Shown: positions 46,535 to 57,756 of the stretch, piece by piece
Numbering within the stretch: the first letter of the stretch is position 1
How the letters are laid out: each line of letters starts with the position of its first letter
Source: Neopestalotiopsis rosae
Taxonomy: Eukaryota > Ascomycota > Sordariomycetes > Amphisphaeriales > Sporocadaceae
DNA length: 64,000 bases
Direction: 5' to 3'
Assembly: GCA_023078685.1 (NCBI GenBank)
Contig: JALGAS010000001.1
Location: 3,286,001 to 3,350,000 of the forward strand
Made by a program: the position numbers and the translations under genes
Notes under the pieces: model-generated
Databases searched by the model: none
What the model was told of the DNA's origin: nothing
What the model saw: only the letters and a program-made list of their open reading frames with translations

Positions 46535-48304
46535 CTAAATCTTGAGGCGCCCTTCTCGCGACTTGAAGATTACATGCAGTGGTGGTTTCTTCCAGAAAAA
46601 GCACACCTCTTGCTCTGATGGCCAGTTTCGAGAGTTATTATCCAATTCTAGATCAAAATTCCATATCATGCGGGCGAGTACTAGGCGCATCTCAGTGAAC
46701 GCAAGACTGCAAAATTGGGTCCTGATTAGCAACATGCCGTGCCGAAAAACAATCGACTAAAATTGCTTACTTCATTCCGATACAATTCCGTGGACCATAG
46801 GAAAAAGGTTGGTGGGCATCCTTGCAATCATTCGAAAAGCGTTGATCATCGAGCCAGCGCTCTGGGATGAACTCATCGGGACAGAGAAAGTTTGAGGACA
46901 GGTGGTATAGTGCGTATTGCCAGATACCAAGGGTAGTCTGATGAGCTCAGTTAGCAGAAATACCTTGACGCAGACAAGTGCAGCAACTGACCCCTTCCGG
47001 TATATAGTGGCCGGCGATCTCTGCACCCCCTGGTGCTGCTTTGCGAACCAATGCAATGGGTACAGGTGGGTACACTCGCATGGCCTCTTTCAGAACAGCG
47101 AGCATGTATGGGAGATTTTGTACGCTATTGATGTTTATCTCTTCTTCAATCTTGAAGGCGGAATGAATTTCTTCACTGAGCTTGGCCAGGACTTGCGGAT
47201 GTGTACCTAGAAAATACGTAGTTGCAGTAAGAGTCGTTGCCGTGGTTTCCGAACCGGCCGTGGTGAGCAAAACACTGTTGTCCACCATTTCGATCTCTGA
47301 CATGGACTGAAAAAACAATACGGTCAACTAATGCAACTTGTAGTTCCAATGATAACGGAAATGAAACTTACATAACCTCCTTTCGCTTCAAGCATAGCAT
47401 CCACGAAATCCGGCCGAGTCACTGGCGAGGAAAGCCTTTTCCCTAAGCTGGCCTTGGTAAACTCAATACTGTCTTTTCTTTTTCCCATGATATCCCGTGG
47501 CATCAGAAATATGAAATAAAAAGGCTTGAGGATAGCGAAGAACGGAAAGTCGTTCATTGCTTGCAGCCAAGGTAGAAACTTCAATGAGTCGAAGAGAATG
47601 TTCACCCAAGGATGTGGCTTCTCCCTCTCAAGGCACCCGAAGGATTCGCCAAAAGCCAAATCGCCAATCATGTCGAAAGTCAGGAATTCGTACCAGTGGG
47701 TCATGTCGACGGCCGTGGTGCCATTGTTGCAACGATCCTGTATTCTCTGCAGGAATAGGTCAATGTATTTGTTGATCAGGGGTTGCTGGTCAGCCATGGC
47801 CCGCGCCGAGAAAGCATGAGCCAAGGTTCTCCGCATAGGGCCGTGCCTCTCGCGCGAAGTCGAAATGAGGCTCTTGTCTAGACTTTCGTCGGCGTATTTT
47901 GGATCCTTGCCATGTTCGTGCTGTCCGTGCTTGAGATGTCCGCATATCTCTTTCCAGGCATCTGCGTGCGCAAATGCCAGCTCATTGGGTCCGATGCGAA
48001 CCACTTCGCCATATCGCCTGTGTAGCTCAAGGAGCTTGATGTGAGGTTTACCGGATATGTTGTTCAGAGCGGCGGGAAGCGCACTGGATGCCCACAATCT
48101 CGGACCGGGAAACTTTCGCAAAGGGTGCAAGTAGATGTTGTAGACGGCTTTGCAAAAGCAGTAAATGATAATCTAAGAACCGTGAGTTTCGCTTCGCGCA
48201 AGGTGAAAGTTCTGGTGGACTGCGTAGCATACGAGGATTGCGAGCGTTCCCCCAACTGAGGTCGAAGCCCGAGTCGCAGAGACCCAATTGTTTCTGTGTG
48301 TCAT
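46535..48304 (-). CDS. Cytochrome P450 monooxygenase
   Basis: Five exons in phase: 48304-48233, 48172-47372, 47306-46992, 46937-46771 and 46706-46535; 508 aa. A single N-terminal anchor (GGTLAILIIIYCFCKAVY) is followed by LHPLRKFPGPRLW, the proline-rich hinge. Later come the I-helix TTAGSETTATT, the K-helix ExxR in KEAMR, the PERW segment and the heme loop FSYGPRNCIGMN with the Cys ligand, so the enzyme is intact. Layout and motifs resemble the CYP65-like clan that contains isotrichodermin C-15 hydroxylase, common in fungal secondary-metabolite clusters. The substrate is unknown. Located on the ER membrane by family. Confidence 0.92.
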
Positions 48305-50615
48305 CTTGATATTACTATTCAGAAAACGCAAATGGTCACAGTCGGATTCTGATCAGTGCTCCTTTATGAGATGGGTTTCAATGGGGAAAATCACATCTGG
48401 AATAATCGAACAATGCTTGATGTCTTAATATACTTAGGGAATAGCGGTGATCAGAACTCAAAGTTATGATCATTGTGCCTTCATGTTCCACGGATGTCAC
48501 CGTTGGCTAGAGTGCCAGCGCATGGATCGGCAGAGCAGGTTTGGGTTTGAATATACCTTGCCTATACCGTCGCAAATGCCCGCTGACTCAGCGGTATACC
48601 CCTGATTCCGATGATCTGATTCGCCAGGACTAAAGACCGTTTGACGATCATTTCCTCGTGCAGCATGGACCTCCAAAGACAAGACGACGATAGCCGTGAC
48701 CGTGGAAGTCAAATAGAAGCTGTGCACAAGAGTGACTATACATTGCTGACGAATAGGCTCGACAGAACAGCCTCCATGGTGGTATCGAACCAACTCCATA
48801 ACAGTTTCTCCGCATCATCTTTTTCTCAATAAACCCACCTTTCCCCTCCCCTTTCATGGTGTCCCTATCAACTCGCTGTCTTTCAAACTCAAGTTCTTCT
48901 GTTGGACCCGTTCTTGTCCCAATTGAAACCCCTCTAACATGTTCGAATATCGAGGCTACACACTACCAGCAAGATGTGCCCTTGATTTTGGAAACTTTCC
49001 GCGCGTAAGTTCTCAGCTTAAGAAGTCGATATTCATTCACCAGTCTGGTTGCTATCCCTTTGCCAGTCGTATTCAACATTACTTTGTCCTCGCCATAAAA
49101 ATAAAATAAAAAATATTCTTGATGAGGCCAGCGCTTGCATGAAAGCCGTGTGCGGCGCAACGGAAGGGGTTCAATGCACGCAGCACGAATGAAATACCTA
49201 GACATTCATAATATGCCAAAGAATATCATCGCAACTCGTGAATCTCAATCATGGCCTTTGCTTTGTTCCAACCACTAGCTACAAGCCTTCTGCGAGCATT
49301 AAGGCATCATCTGGCGCTAAAGTGATTCCCGCAGCTCAGAATGAATCTTGGACATGGTCGACTTTGCGCCCGCCATAGAGTTGGCCAGAGATGCACGGCT
49401 GCTACCATGATCACTTGGTCGAGATACCTTTCTTCACTGGGTGAGCCACCACTGGTATCTAGGGAGGTAAAAGGAATTGACTCTAGGCAGTTTGCCCTGA
49501 ATAACGTGGAAAGAGGTGCTGAGTGCAAGGTGGATCGGTGCTGACACACCTGGGCAGGCTGGCATTTATTTGCTAGAAACAAATGCCACTGCCCATTAAT
49601 TGTTAGAAAGCGTCTGGCTCGGAGTTCAAGTAAGTAATGACATGTCATCCCAAGCCATACCGAGCTTCGCAACCCTAATGCATTCGGAGATCAGCTTTGA
49701 GGCTGCCTCGATCCTCTCGACCCTGCCCTGGCCCAACCGGATGGCCGGGTCAGCAGCATGGATGGCATCGGACGGGCGATCCGTGATAGTGGAGTCGGTG
49801 GTGTTAGTGTCAGTGTTCCTGCAGTAGGCTGTGCACACTGCAGCCGGAGCTTTTCTGGATGCAGGCAGTGTCCGGCCTTGCTAGGACTACTAGAACTCGC
49901 TGTGAAATAATCTTGACTGTTAGCTGCAACAACTACAGCAATAGACCAGCAAAATACGGGGGAACATTGAATCATGGTTTTCTAGGTAGGCGAATTCAAA
50001 AGTCTTTCTTTTAGGTAATGTACTGACCCCCATCGACTCAGCTGACTTTCAGGGCGCGATGCACGCTCGGAAATTCCGGTTTTGCGCTAATGACACGAAC
50101 AATCTAGCCTAGATCCCCCTGAATAACGAGGAACAGGCCCCTCCGTCCCTCGCTAGCAAGCACCTAGAACCTAGCACATGGTGCTAGGCATCACGCAAAG
50201 TCGTATTCGGTAGCCTTCGGGACAATTACACGGATCCATCAAGATGATCTCTCAAGGGATCTGTGCCGTCAACGTGCCGTCGCGAATGGAGTCTGACGAA
50301 TGCAAAAGACTTTTTTATAGATCGACCCGTAATGCCAAGAACACTTGCTTAGGTGTGCTGTATGCTTTGGAAATTTCTGCTTCCATTATATATATAGTCC
50401 TTGGCAAGTTCAAAGCCCAGAAAGTTTGTGTGAAATTCTCCTGCAACAACAGCTACTTTGCGTGGCTTGACATTCGTTTAACAACAACACATTCTTTCAT
50501 ACTACATAATCACACTCATTCATTTTACCACAATAATTCTAATACCCACTTTTTTTATCGTATTCATTCATTCTTGGACTAGGAGGGAAAAGAGAAAAAG
50601 AGACATTGGCCCAAC
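48305..50615. other. Intergenic with weak small-gene candidates
   Basis: About 2.3 kb. One candidate for a small secreted protein lies at 49626-49975, minus strand (listed separately). No other supportable gene. The last 400 bp before 50616 are pyrimidine- and AT-rich, as expected for the tannase promoter. Confidence 0.5.
49626..49975 (-). CDS. Possible small secreted protein, two exons
   Basis: The frame from ATG at 49975 starts with a signal-like segment (CWSIAVVVAANS). A second frame from about 49838 looks ordered (IEAASKLISECIRVAKLG) and ends at a stop at 49626. A GTAGTC donor and CTGCAG acceptor about 53 nt apart would join them in phase and give a protein of roughly 95-100 aa. The donor is weak and the real end may lie further downstream, because a better GTATGG donor follows AAGCTCG. 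Treat as a candidate only. Confidence 0.3.
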
Positions 50616-52374
50616 ATGCGCAGCTCATTTCGCATTATAGCTGCCACGGCCCTAGCGGCGGCAACTACAGCCACCGCCGCCACCATCGAGGATTTGTGTA
50701 CGGTTGCCAATGTTCAGGCGGCTCTTCCTGTAAATGGAACGCTGCTTGGCATTGAGCTGCTACCATCGTCCGTTGCGACATCCATCGTGTACAATGCCAC
50801 TGCCGAGGAAACCACCAAGCTCTACGACTACTGCAACGTAACGCTCAGCTATGTGCACACTGGCACAGCCGACATTGTCAAGCTCAACTATGTCTTGCCA
50901 AGCCCCGATGTTTTCTTGAACAGATTCCTTGTTACCGGCGGCTTTGCTTACCAGCTCAACACGGATTTCCTCGGATCACTTGTGTATGGCGCTGCCACTG
51001 GCGGCACCGACGGCGGCTATGGTGCATTGTCGGGCACCTCTTTTAGTAGTGTGCTCCTAAAGGGCAACGGCACCATTAACTGGGACAACACTGTAAGCCA
51101 GCACGATCACCATGCTCAAGACCGAGATACTAACATGACTATAGTACATGTTTGCCTACCAAGCACTGGGCGAGCTGACCACGGTTGCGAAGCCTCTTCT
51201 GCAAGGCTTCTACGGCACTCAAGACAAGATATATACCTACTTCGAGGGCTGCTCAGATGGTGGACGTCAGGGTCTTAGCCAGGTCCAGCGCTATGGCGAC
51301 CTCTACGACGGTGCTATCCTGGGTGCCCCGGCCATCCGATATGGTCAGCTCCAAGTCAGCCACTCATACTCGAACGTTGTCGAAAAGACCTTGGACTACT
51401 ACCCTTCGACGTGCGAATTCAACAAGATTGTCAATGCCACCATTGCTGCCTGTGATCCCCTGGATGGCAGGACGGACGGTGTCATTTCCCGCTCTGATCT
51501 TTGCATGCTCAACTTCAACTTGACATCCATCGTCGGCGAGTCCTACTCTTGTGCTGCTGCCACGGACGGATCTTCCCCGGCTGTGCAGGGCACCATCAGC
51601 GCAGAGGCTGTCGCTGTCGCTCAGGAAATCTACGATGGTCTTCACAACTCGGCCGGAGAACGTGCCTACGTCTCGTACCAGGTCGGTTCCGCCTTTAGCG
51701 ACGCCGCCACGCTCTACGATTCCGACTCGGACTCGTGGGGCCTCAACATCAACAAGAAGGGCGGCGAGTATATTGCCAAGTTTGTCGAGAAGCTCAACAT
51801 TGCCAACCTGCCCAACCTCGACAACGTCACCTACGACACTTTGGTGGACTGGATGACCACGGGCTTTGAGCGCTACTCGGACAGCCTGCAAACCAGCCTG
51901 CCCGACCTGACCGACTTCCAGTCGCACGGCGGCAAGATGATCAACTACCACGGCGAGTCCGACCCCAGCATCCCGACCGCCTCCACCGTGCGCTACTGGC
52001 AGTCGGTCCGCGACATCATGTACCCGAACGAGTCCGAGGCCGACTCGCTCGCCGCCATGTCCGAGTGGTATCGCCTGTTCCTCGTGCCCGGCGCCGACCA
52101 CTGCAAGCGCAACACCCTGCAGCCGGACGGCCCTTACCCGGTCGGCATCGTGTACGCCGTCATCAACTGGGTCGAGTTTGGCGTGGCGCCCGCCGTGCTC
52201 AATGCCACCATCAACTCGGGCCCCTACGCCGGAGAGGTGCAGGGTCTCTGCACCTGGCCCACCCGCCCCCTGTGGCGCAGCGACGACAACAGCACGTTTG
52301 ACTGTGTCGACGACGCGACTAGCGTCGCTACCTGGGATTACTCGCTTGATGCTTTCAAGCTGCCCGTATACTAA
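50616..52374 (+). CDS. Secreted tannase/feruloyl esterase family protein
   Basis: Two exons, 50616-51092 and 51145-52374; 568 aa. A clear signal peptide ends near residue 20 (IIAATALAAATTATA). The PF07519 signature is present: the nucleophile elbow GCSDGGRQG with a Cys next to the catalytic Ser, the acid in GESDPSIP and the base in GADHC with the paired Cys (the CS-D-HC arrangement). A dozen N-glycosylation sites and paired Cys fit secretion. Family knowledge: these enzymes cut ester links in tannins or feruloylated plant polysaccharides, so it likely helps use plant phenolic esters. Codons are strongly C/G-ending in the second half, suggesting high expression. It converges with the GH16-like gene. 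Confidence 0.92.
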
Positions 52375-52613
52375 ATCTATAATCCGCGTTGATTAAAGGC
52401 AGTCTCAATAGTGCCCGATGTCAGTTAAGAAAACAATAATATGAATAATATAATGAGTAAAAATGAAAATGTGCCTTCCGGATGATACCCAGATGTTGCC
52501 AAGTGAAATTCGATCAGAAAGAATTTATGACTTTCATATAGAGGTGAAGTTGAGCTTTTTCTTGTGATTACTTTATTATCTATTATTATTTATTCAATTA
52601 ATAGATTAGGTCA

Positions 52614-53821
52614 TTAAATTGTAAATATTATCGCCAGGACCATGAATAAGGTGCTCATGCCCAGCTTGTAGCCGGCCGAGGCCGAAAAGTCGTGGGGCGC
52701 GGGGAACGACGCCGGCTCCCACGTGTTGTCCTCCTTGGCCGCGTCCAGGTTGCAGACCTGGGCGCTGGCGTTGGCCACGGGCTCGGCGTCGCTGAGGTTG
52801 TAGGCCACCTCGATCCACTGGATCTCCAGCAGGGCCGAGTCGCCGAGCGTCATGTTTTCTGTCCAGGTTCCACCGTTGCCTATATTTGTGTCGCACAGTC
52901 AGTTCTCACCATTCTTAGGAACATGCTAGAGTATATTTAATTCGTGACTTACCCCACATGGTGATGTACAAATGGCTGGGCTCAATGGGTACGTTGGTCG
53001 TGGTGTTGCCCATGTGCACGCCGTCAATGTACCAGACGACGGCATCCTCGACCCAGTCCATACGGTAGTCGATCCACTGCTCGCGCGTGGCATTGTTGGG
53101 CAGCGTCGTGTTGAAGTGGGTGGCGTTGATGTAATTGCCGTGGATGTCGATGCTGGGCTGGGTGTTGAAGCCGACGACGTGGTCCTCGTCGCGCGTCAGC
53201 AGCTCAATGTCGGCCTCCTGGGTGTCGTTGGCGTAGGTGAAGAAGGCGGTGCAGGCGCCGGCGGCCCCCGTCACGCGCGCGCGCACCCGCAGCGACAGGT
53301 AGAGGATCGAGTCCTCGTTGAAGTCAATGCCGGCCGACTGGTGGCGGTCCGTGTATTGCCGGGAGCTTAGTAAGCCTAGCGCAGTGGTCACGCCCGGATC
53401 CGCCTCATCAGCAGCAAGAGTTCCTATAAGACATGGATGTGTGAGCAGATATTCTCAAAATGGTAGATTGACGACATGGTGTATACTCACGCAGTGCTGC
53501 CTTGTCCATCTGGTAGTCAATAGGAAGCAAGTTCTGTCCCTCGCCTGCATACAACAGGCCTTCTCTACGCTGCCAGTCTAGCGACCATCCCATGTCCGCG
53601 GTCGATGCCGCCGCCGAGGCATTGTTGGGGCTCGTCGCGTTCTTTACGGAATCCCATGTGTCCTCGGGAATGTTGCGGAAATCATAAAAGCGATAGTAAT
53701 TATACTGCGCAGCTGCAGTACCGTTGGTAGCAAAAGCAGAGCAGTTGGTTGCTTCTGCGGCTGTAAAAAGACATGACAGGAACAGGGAAACGACAAAAAG
53801 AGTGTGGTAAACGGGCTGCAT
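52614..53821 (-). CDS. GPI-anchored GH16-like cell-wall protein
   Basis: Three exons: 53821-53491, 53423-52953 and 52879-52614; 355 aa. The signal peptide is MQPVYHTLFVVSLFLSCLF with cleavage after AAEA. A Met 12 codons upstream would weaken it. The concanavalin-like domain includes the GH16 active-site pattern ExDxE in QEADIELLTRDED, NTQPSID and WYIDGVHMGNT. The last 25 residues (LGMSTLFMVLAIIFTI) are a hydrophobic tail after a Ser/Ala-rich stretch, fitting GPI-anchor addition. Family knowledge: GH16 proteins of this kind act on beta-glucan or transfer chitin to glucan at the fungal wall. The exact reaction is unknown. Confidence 0.82.
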
Positions 53822-54912
53822 AGCGGCTCCGGAAGCGCGCGAGTACAACATCGTTAAGTTGGGGGTGGAGAGAGAGAGTGTTTCAAAACGACTGCTTGAT
53901 GATGACCAAAGCCAACATCGACGAACGACTCTCAGGGGAGCAAGACGAGACAGACAACCGACAACAACAATAAGAAATTCACTCAAATCCCAAAATCCTA
54001 GATTTTCCCATGGGGATGTGTTTCCCTTTTGTCTGACTCGTGATGGGGATTTCGGACTCGCGTGTAGGGCGGGTCCTCGGCCGGGAAGACATCTCGTAAT
54101 AGTGGAGTGCACCTGTCAAATCTAGCAATAGCATTGGGTATGGTATCATAAAAGCGCACACGATAATTTCTAATCCTTGGCAAAGGATTTCCAAGAACAG
54201 CAGTAGCGCCCAAGTCCATCACGAAGCGGAGGCTTTTTTCTTTGTCACTTGCACATGTCTTTGTTTGGATAAGAGAAGTTCTGACAATTACAGTACTGTA
54301 CCCAGAATAAACGTCTGATCTATCACTTGTCAAAAACAGCAATCAGGCGGGGTTCAATGTTTTCCCCACTTATGTATAGCAGTTTTTTTTTTTTTCCTTT
54401 TCCCACCGCAATTATGGAAATCTTGTGCTAACCAGCTCGCCAATTAGCGGGGTCTCTTACCAATGCTTTGGGAAAGACGTTGGATCGCCCATCACGAACA
54501 GTAACCTTAATTTTTAGTCTAATCATATTGAGTCAAGCGAAAGCCAAGACTTTGGTGTGCATTCACTTCCCCAAGTGGTTCTGTACTTATCCTGGCATTG
54601 ACAAATAAAAACTTCGATGTTTGCTGTTTATTTTCTGACAAATTTCACTTACTCAGTCCACTCAATTATTATATGGCGCTTACTTATCCGACGGTTGAAC
54701 TGATCACGGGGCATCCAACGGCCTTGGTATCTGTCTCATGGTCAACATCGTATTGCAACGCGCTGAAACAGGGGAGAGCACGGGCCCTTGGCGGCGAAGC
54801 TTCTAGGTTAGGATCCATTGAATACGGGCATTGCAATTAGATCATGTGCCATAGAAATGTTGTTTATAGAATATTGCGCTATTGATTGATCTGCAAAGAC
54901 CCTACTACCAAC
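53822..54912. other. Intergenic, no gene seen
   Basis: About 1.1 kb between the start of the GH16-like gene and the end of the MBL gene. A short poly-T run lies near 54380. Nothing else supported. Confidence 0.6.
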
Positions 54913-56149
54913 TTACTCACTGCTCTCCTTGATCAAATCGCGAAGAAACTCCCATCGCCCCCTGGACTTCCATCCTGCTTCATACCAGCCATTTGCTGGT
55001 TTGGGCCAGTAGTCCAAGACGGACAGCAGAGTCCAGTCGTGAGCAATAATCACCATAATGTCGTCGTCCGCATCGAAAATCTCCATCGAACCCAAGGCAG
55101 CCCGAGACATGTCAACATCATATGGATGACCAGCACGGATTCGGGTGAAGGGCGACTCCAGCGATTGCTCACCCGGTATATTCTCCATGTAAACGGCGCA
55201 CGGGCAGACATCTCGACGGATATTGAAGATGGACTCTGGCCCAAACGGCGACGGGATCAGCTCGGTCGGAAGAGACGTATATTGGTTGGGGCGCCACTGG
55301 GACGGATGATGACCAATGTCACCACCCATGAAAATGAAGCGCGCAGGATCGGTGCTGGTTCTTGCGAGGGCCGCAAGATGGTCAACGGTATGCTGCAAGA
55401 ATCAGTCAAGGTCGAGGTGTCTTTGGAGAAATAGGGGCTGATTGATGCGTACACCAGGAGTCTCGAGTAGGTAAAAACTTCCATCGCCGAACCAGTCAAA
55501 TGCACGAAAATCCCCAATTCTCAGTCCCTTTGATTCATTATCAAAGTCGATCTGGCGAATGCGTCTGCCGTCATAGTCTGCTTCCAAGATTTTCGCTTTG
55601 GGGTTCTCGGGGTATCCGGGAAGTTCAGTCTCCTTGAAGCCTGGACCGACGACAAGATCCGTGGTGGGTGGGAACCCTGCGGGATTGCCAATATGATCGA
55701 TATGGTGGTGACTTTTGAATAATTAGAAAACGGTACAAGGAGAAAGAGAAAGGACGAAATAAAAAGGGGCGAAGGAATTATAAAAAAGCAAAGAGGGAAC
55801 CGTTTTCTTACCTCCAAATAATGGCTTTGACGGATTCGAGATCCACATTGCCGTTGCGGAGGATATCAAAGATATCTTCGCCGGCAACAAAACTAAAGTC
55901 CTTGTGGTACTCAAGTACAGACGGCGCGTACTTATTGATGTCTTTGCGAATGCCCAAGTCGAACAGAAGTTTATGACCGGTTGCCTCGTGCTCAATCAGG
56001 AACACAAAGGCAGGAGCCGCACCCTCGCTCAGATGGTCAAGCAGTGGTGGCTCAATAAACATTGAAATGGGGCCTTTGATCCGAGCGCCATTGTCGATAA
56101 TAGACACCCGAACAGAGTTCTGCCCCTCTGGAATCTCGACGGAAGGCAT
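54913..56149 (-). CDS. Metallo-beta-lactamase-fold hydrolase
   Basis: Three exons: 56149-55812, 55711-55453 and 55392-54913; 358 aa. The metal site is complete: SHHHIDHIGN (HxHxDH) split from the preceding strand by intron 1, PGHTVDHLAAL with the next His, MGGDIGHH with the bridging Asp, and a final His in IIAHDWTLL. There is no signal peptide, so it is cytosolic. Relatives include fungal lactone-opening or thioester-cutting enzymes of this superfamily, some within metabolite clusters, so a lactonase or thioesterase role is a guess. It shares a 715-bp divergent promoter region with the DUF3237-like gene. Confidence 0.88.
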
Positions 56150-56864
56150 TGTTGAATGATAATTGGAATGTAACGAAGACGGTGTTTGGTTTCTGTGTAC
56201 GGAGTGTTTGTTCACATTTGCATCAGGTGTTGGACAGTATGTTGTTTACATATATAGTCGTGATCTAGACAATCGAAATCACACATTCTGGCAATGACTC
56301 GAAGCCACCGTCTAACGGATCGAATTTGTCCCGGGAAGATGTCTAACAATATCCTTGTCAAGGACTTTTCCCCATCTTGATGAACCGATTCCCAGGTATT
56401 CGAGCGTCTACCGAGACTGCTGAAAACGAGTGCGAGGCGGGGGCAGTGACTTGCCATATGAATGTCGGTGATCGACATTGCTAAAAAGGATCCAAGAGAC
56501 GATACGGCCTCCACAGCCCTCTGGATTTAGCAGGCGACTAAAGTTCATTGCACACTCCCGGCTTATGCGCGAGCCCGCCTGTCAGCACGAAGCGCGCGCA
56601 TTGATGCCAAAAGGGGTATAGCGCGGTCCAGCAGCTGGACCACGATGACTTCACAATATCAGCCAAACTCTTCGGCTTGTGGAATCTGCATTATGATTTG
56701 ATCAAATTCAACATGTCGAAGTTCCTACGGGATCTTAATGTCACCGGCGGGCAAGATTCTCCCCGGCAGCCTTGAGGAAGCCAAGCATATAAATACAAAC
56801 AGCTCGCCTCGAGTGGGTCAGTTCATATTCCGAATCAAATCATTCACAAAGCCAATCCATCCAT
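56150..56864. promoter_or_regulatory. Divergent promoter region, MBL and DUF3237-like genes
   Basis: About 715 bp between divergent starts. No gene seen. Co-regulation of the pair is plausible from the arrangement alone. Confidence 0.4.
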
Positions 56865-57416
56865 ATGCCACACACGATGCCGCCGTCATATTTCAAATTT
56901 GCATGTGCCATCGTAGCCTTGGAGTTCGTAGCGCACTGTCACCCCACAACCACCTCAACGGCGTCTATAAGCATCCCGACCCCGACTTACCTATTCACTG
57001 CTGAACTCTACGTCGGCCATGTTCTGAACCCGATTCCACTTCTTGAAGGCGGCTCCGTCACCATTGAGCCATTGGTCAACGGAACCGTCAATGGACCAGC
57101 TTTGAACGGCACCATATACTCTGGTTTCGCTGCTGCGACCGTGGCTTCCAACAACACGGTCACGGGCAACAACGTCTCCGTCCAGATCCCCTCCATCTAT
57201 GTCTACGGCGAGACCAGCGACGGACTGCCCTTTTACGTCCAGGAGACTGGCTTCGGACCGATAGCCGGTCAGAACACGCGTCTCCAGATTGCGGTTGGGG
57301 GCAAGCATAGCAGTCTGCAGACTACCTTCATTGTTGCGCAGCCAAGCATCAACATGGCTCGCACTAAGGTTACGGTGCCGTGCTTCAGCATCCCCTTGGC
57401 TCCTGGTATTGCTTGA
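56865..57416 (+). CDS. Secreted DUF3237-like protein
   Basis: An intronless frame of 183 aa; the start at 56865 or at the Met four codons later would both give a signal peptide (KFACAIVALEFVAHC). The mature part shows the DUF3237 pattern: a leading strand TAELYVGHVLNP, then GGSVTIEPLVNGTVNGPALNGTI, tandem strands with N-glycosylation sites, and LPFYVQETG. Family function is not known; members form a small beta-barrel related to allene-oxide-cyclase-like folds. Here the product is secreted. Confidence 0.75.
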   Translation: MPHTMPPSYFKFACAIVALEFVAHCHPTTTSTASISIPTPTYLFTAELYVGHVLNPIPLLEGGSVTIEPLVNGTVNGPALNGTIYSGFAAATVASNNTVTGNNVSVQIPSIYVYGETSDGLPFYVQETGFGPIAGQNTRLQIAVGGKHSSLQTTFIVAQPSINMARTKVTVPCFSIPLAPGIA

Positions 57417-57756
57417 AGACGAGAGGGCCTTACATGCGCAACGATAGAATACTGGTTTACACCGGTACCATCGTTTGGGACTCTCTCCGCGAGTCCTAGT
57501 GTTCGGTGAAGTAATAACGGTGGATCAGACACCATGAGCAAACATTGGAATTGAAACAAGTGTATTACAGGCGATGCGTTTTAAGATACATACGGAACAC
57601 GAAGAATATAATTGATATTTCTAATAATTCTTCTAATCAATCTCGTGAAAACTTTATGTGCAACTCTATTTCCTGTTTGCATCTTTGTTGTTACCTTATT
57701 TTATGAGTCATATATTCGCTTCATCTGTTTTTAGAGGATAAGTATTTTCTGACAAA
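57417..57756. other. Short convergent intergenic region
   Basis: 340 bp, AT-rich 3' UTR sequence of two converging genes. Nothing else seen. Confidence 0.6.

Noticed and set aside
51364..52101. 245-codon minus-strand frame inside the tannase gene
   Set aside because: Shadow of the GC-rich tannase codons; Val/Gly/Arg-rich with no family.
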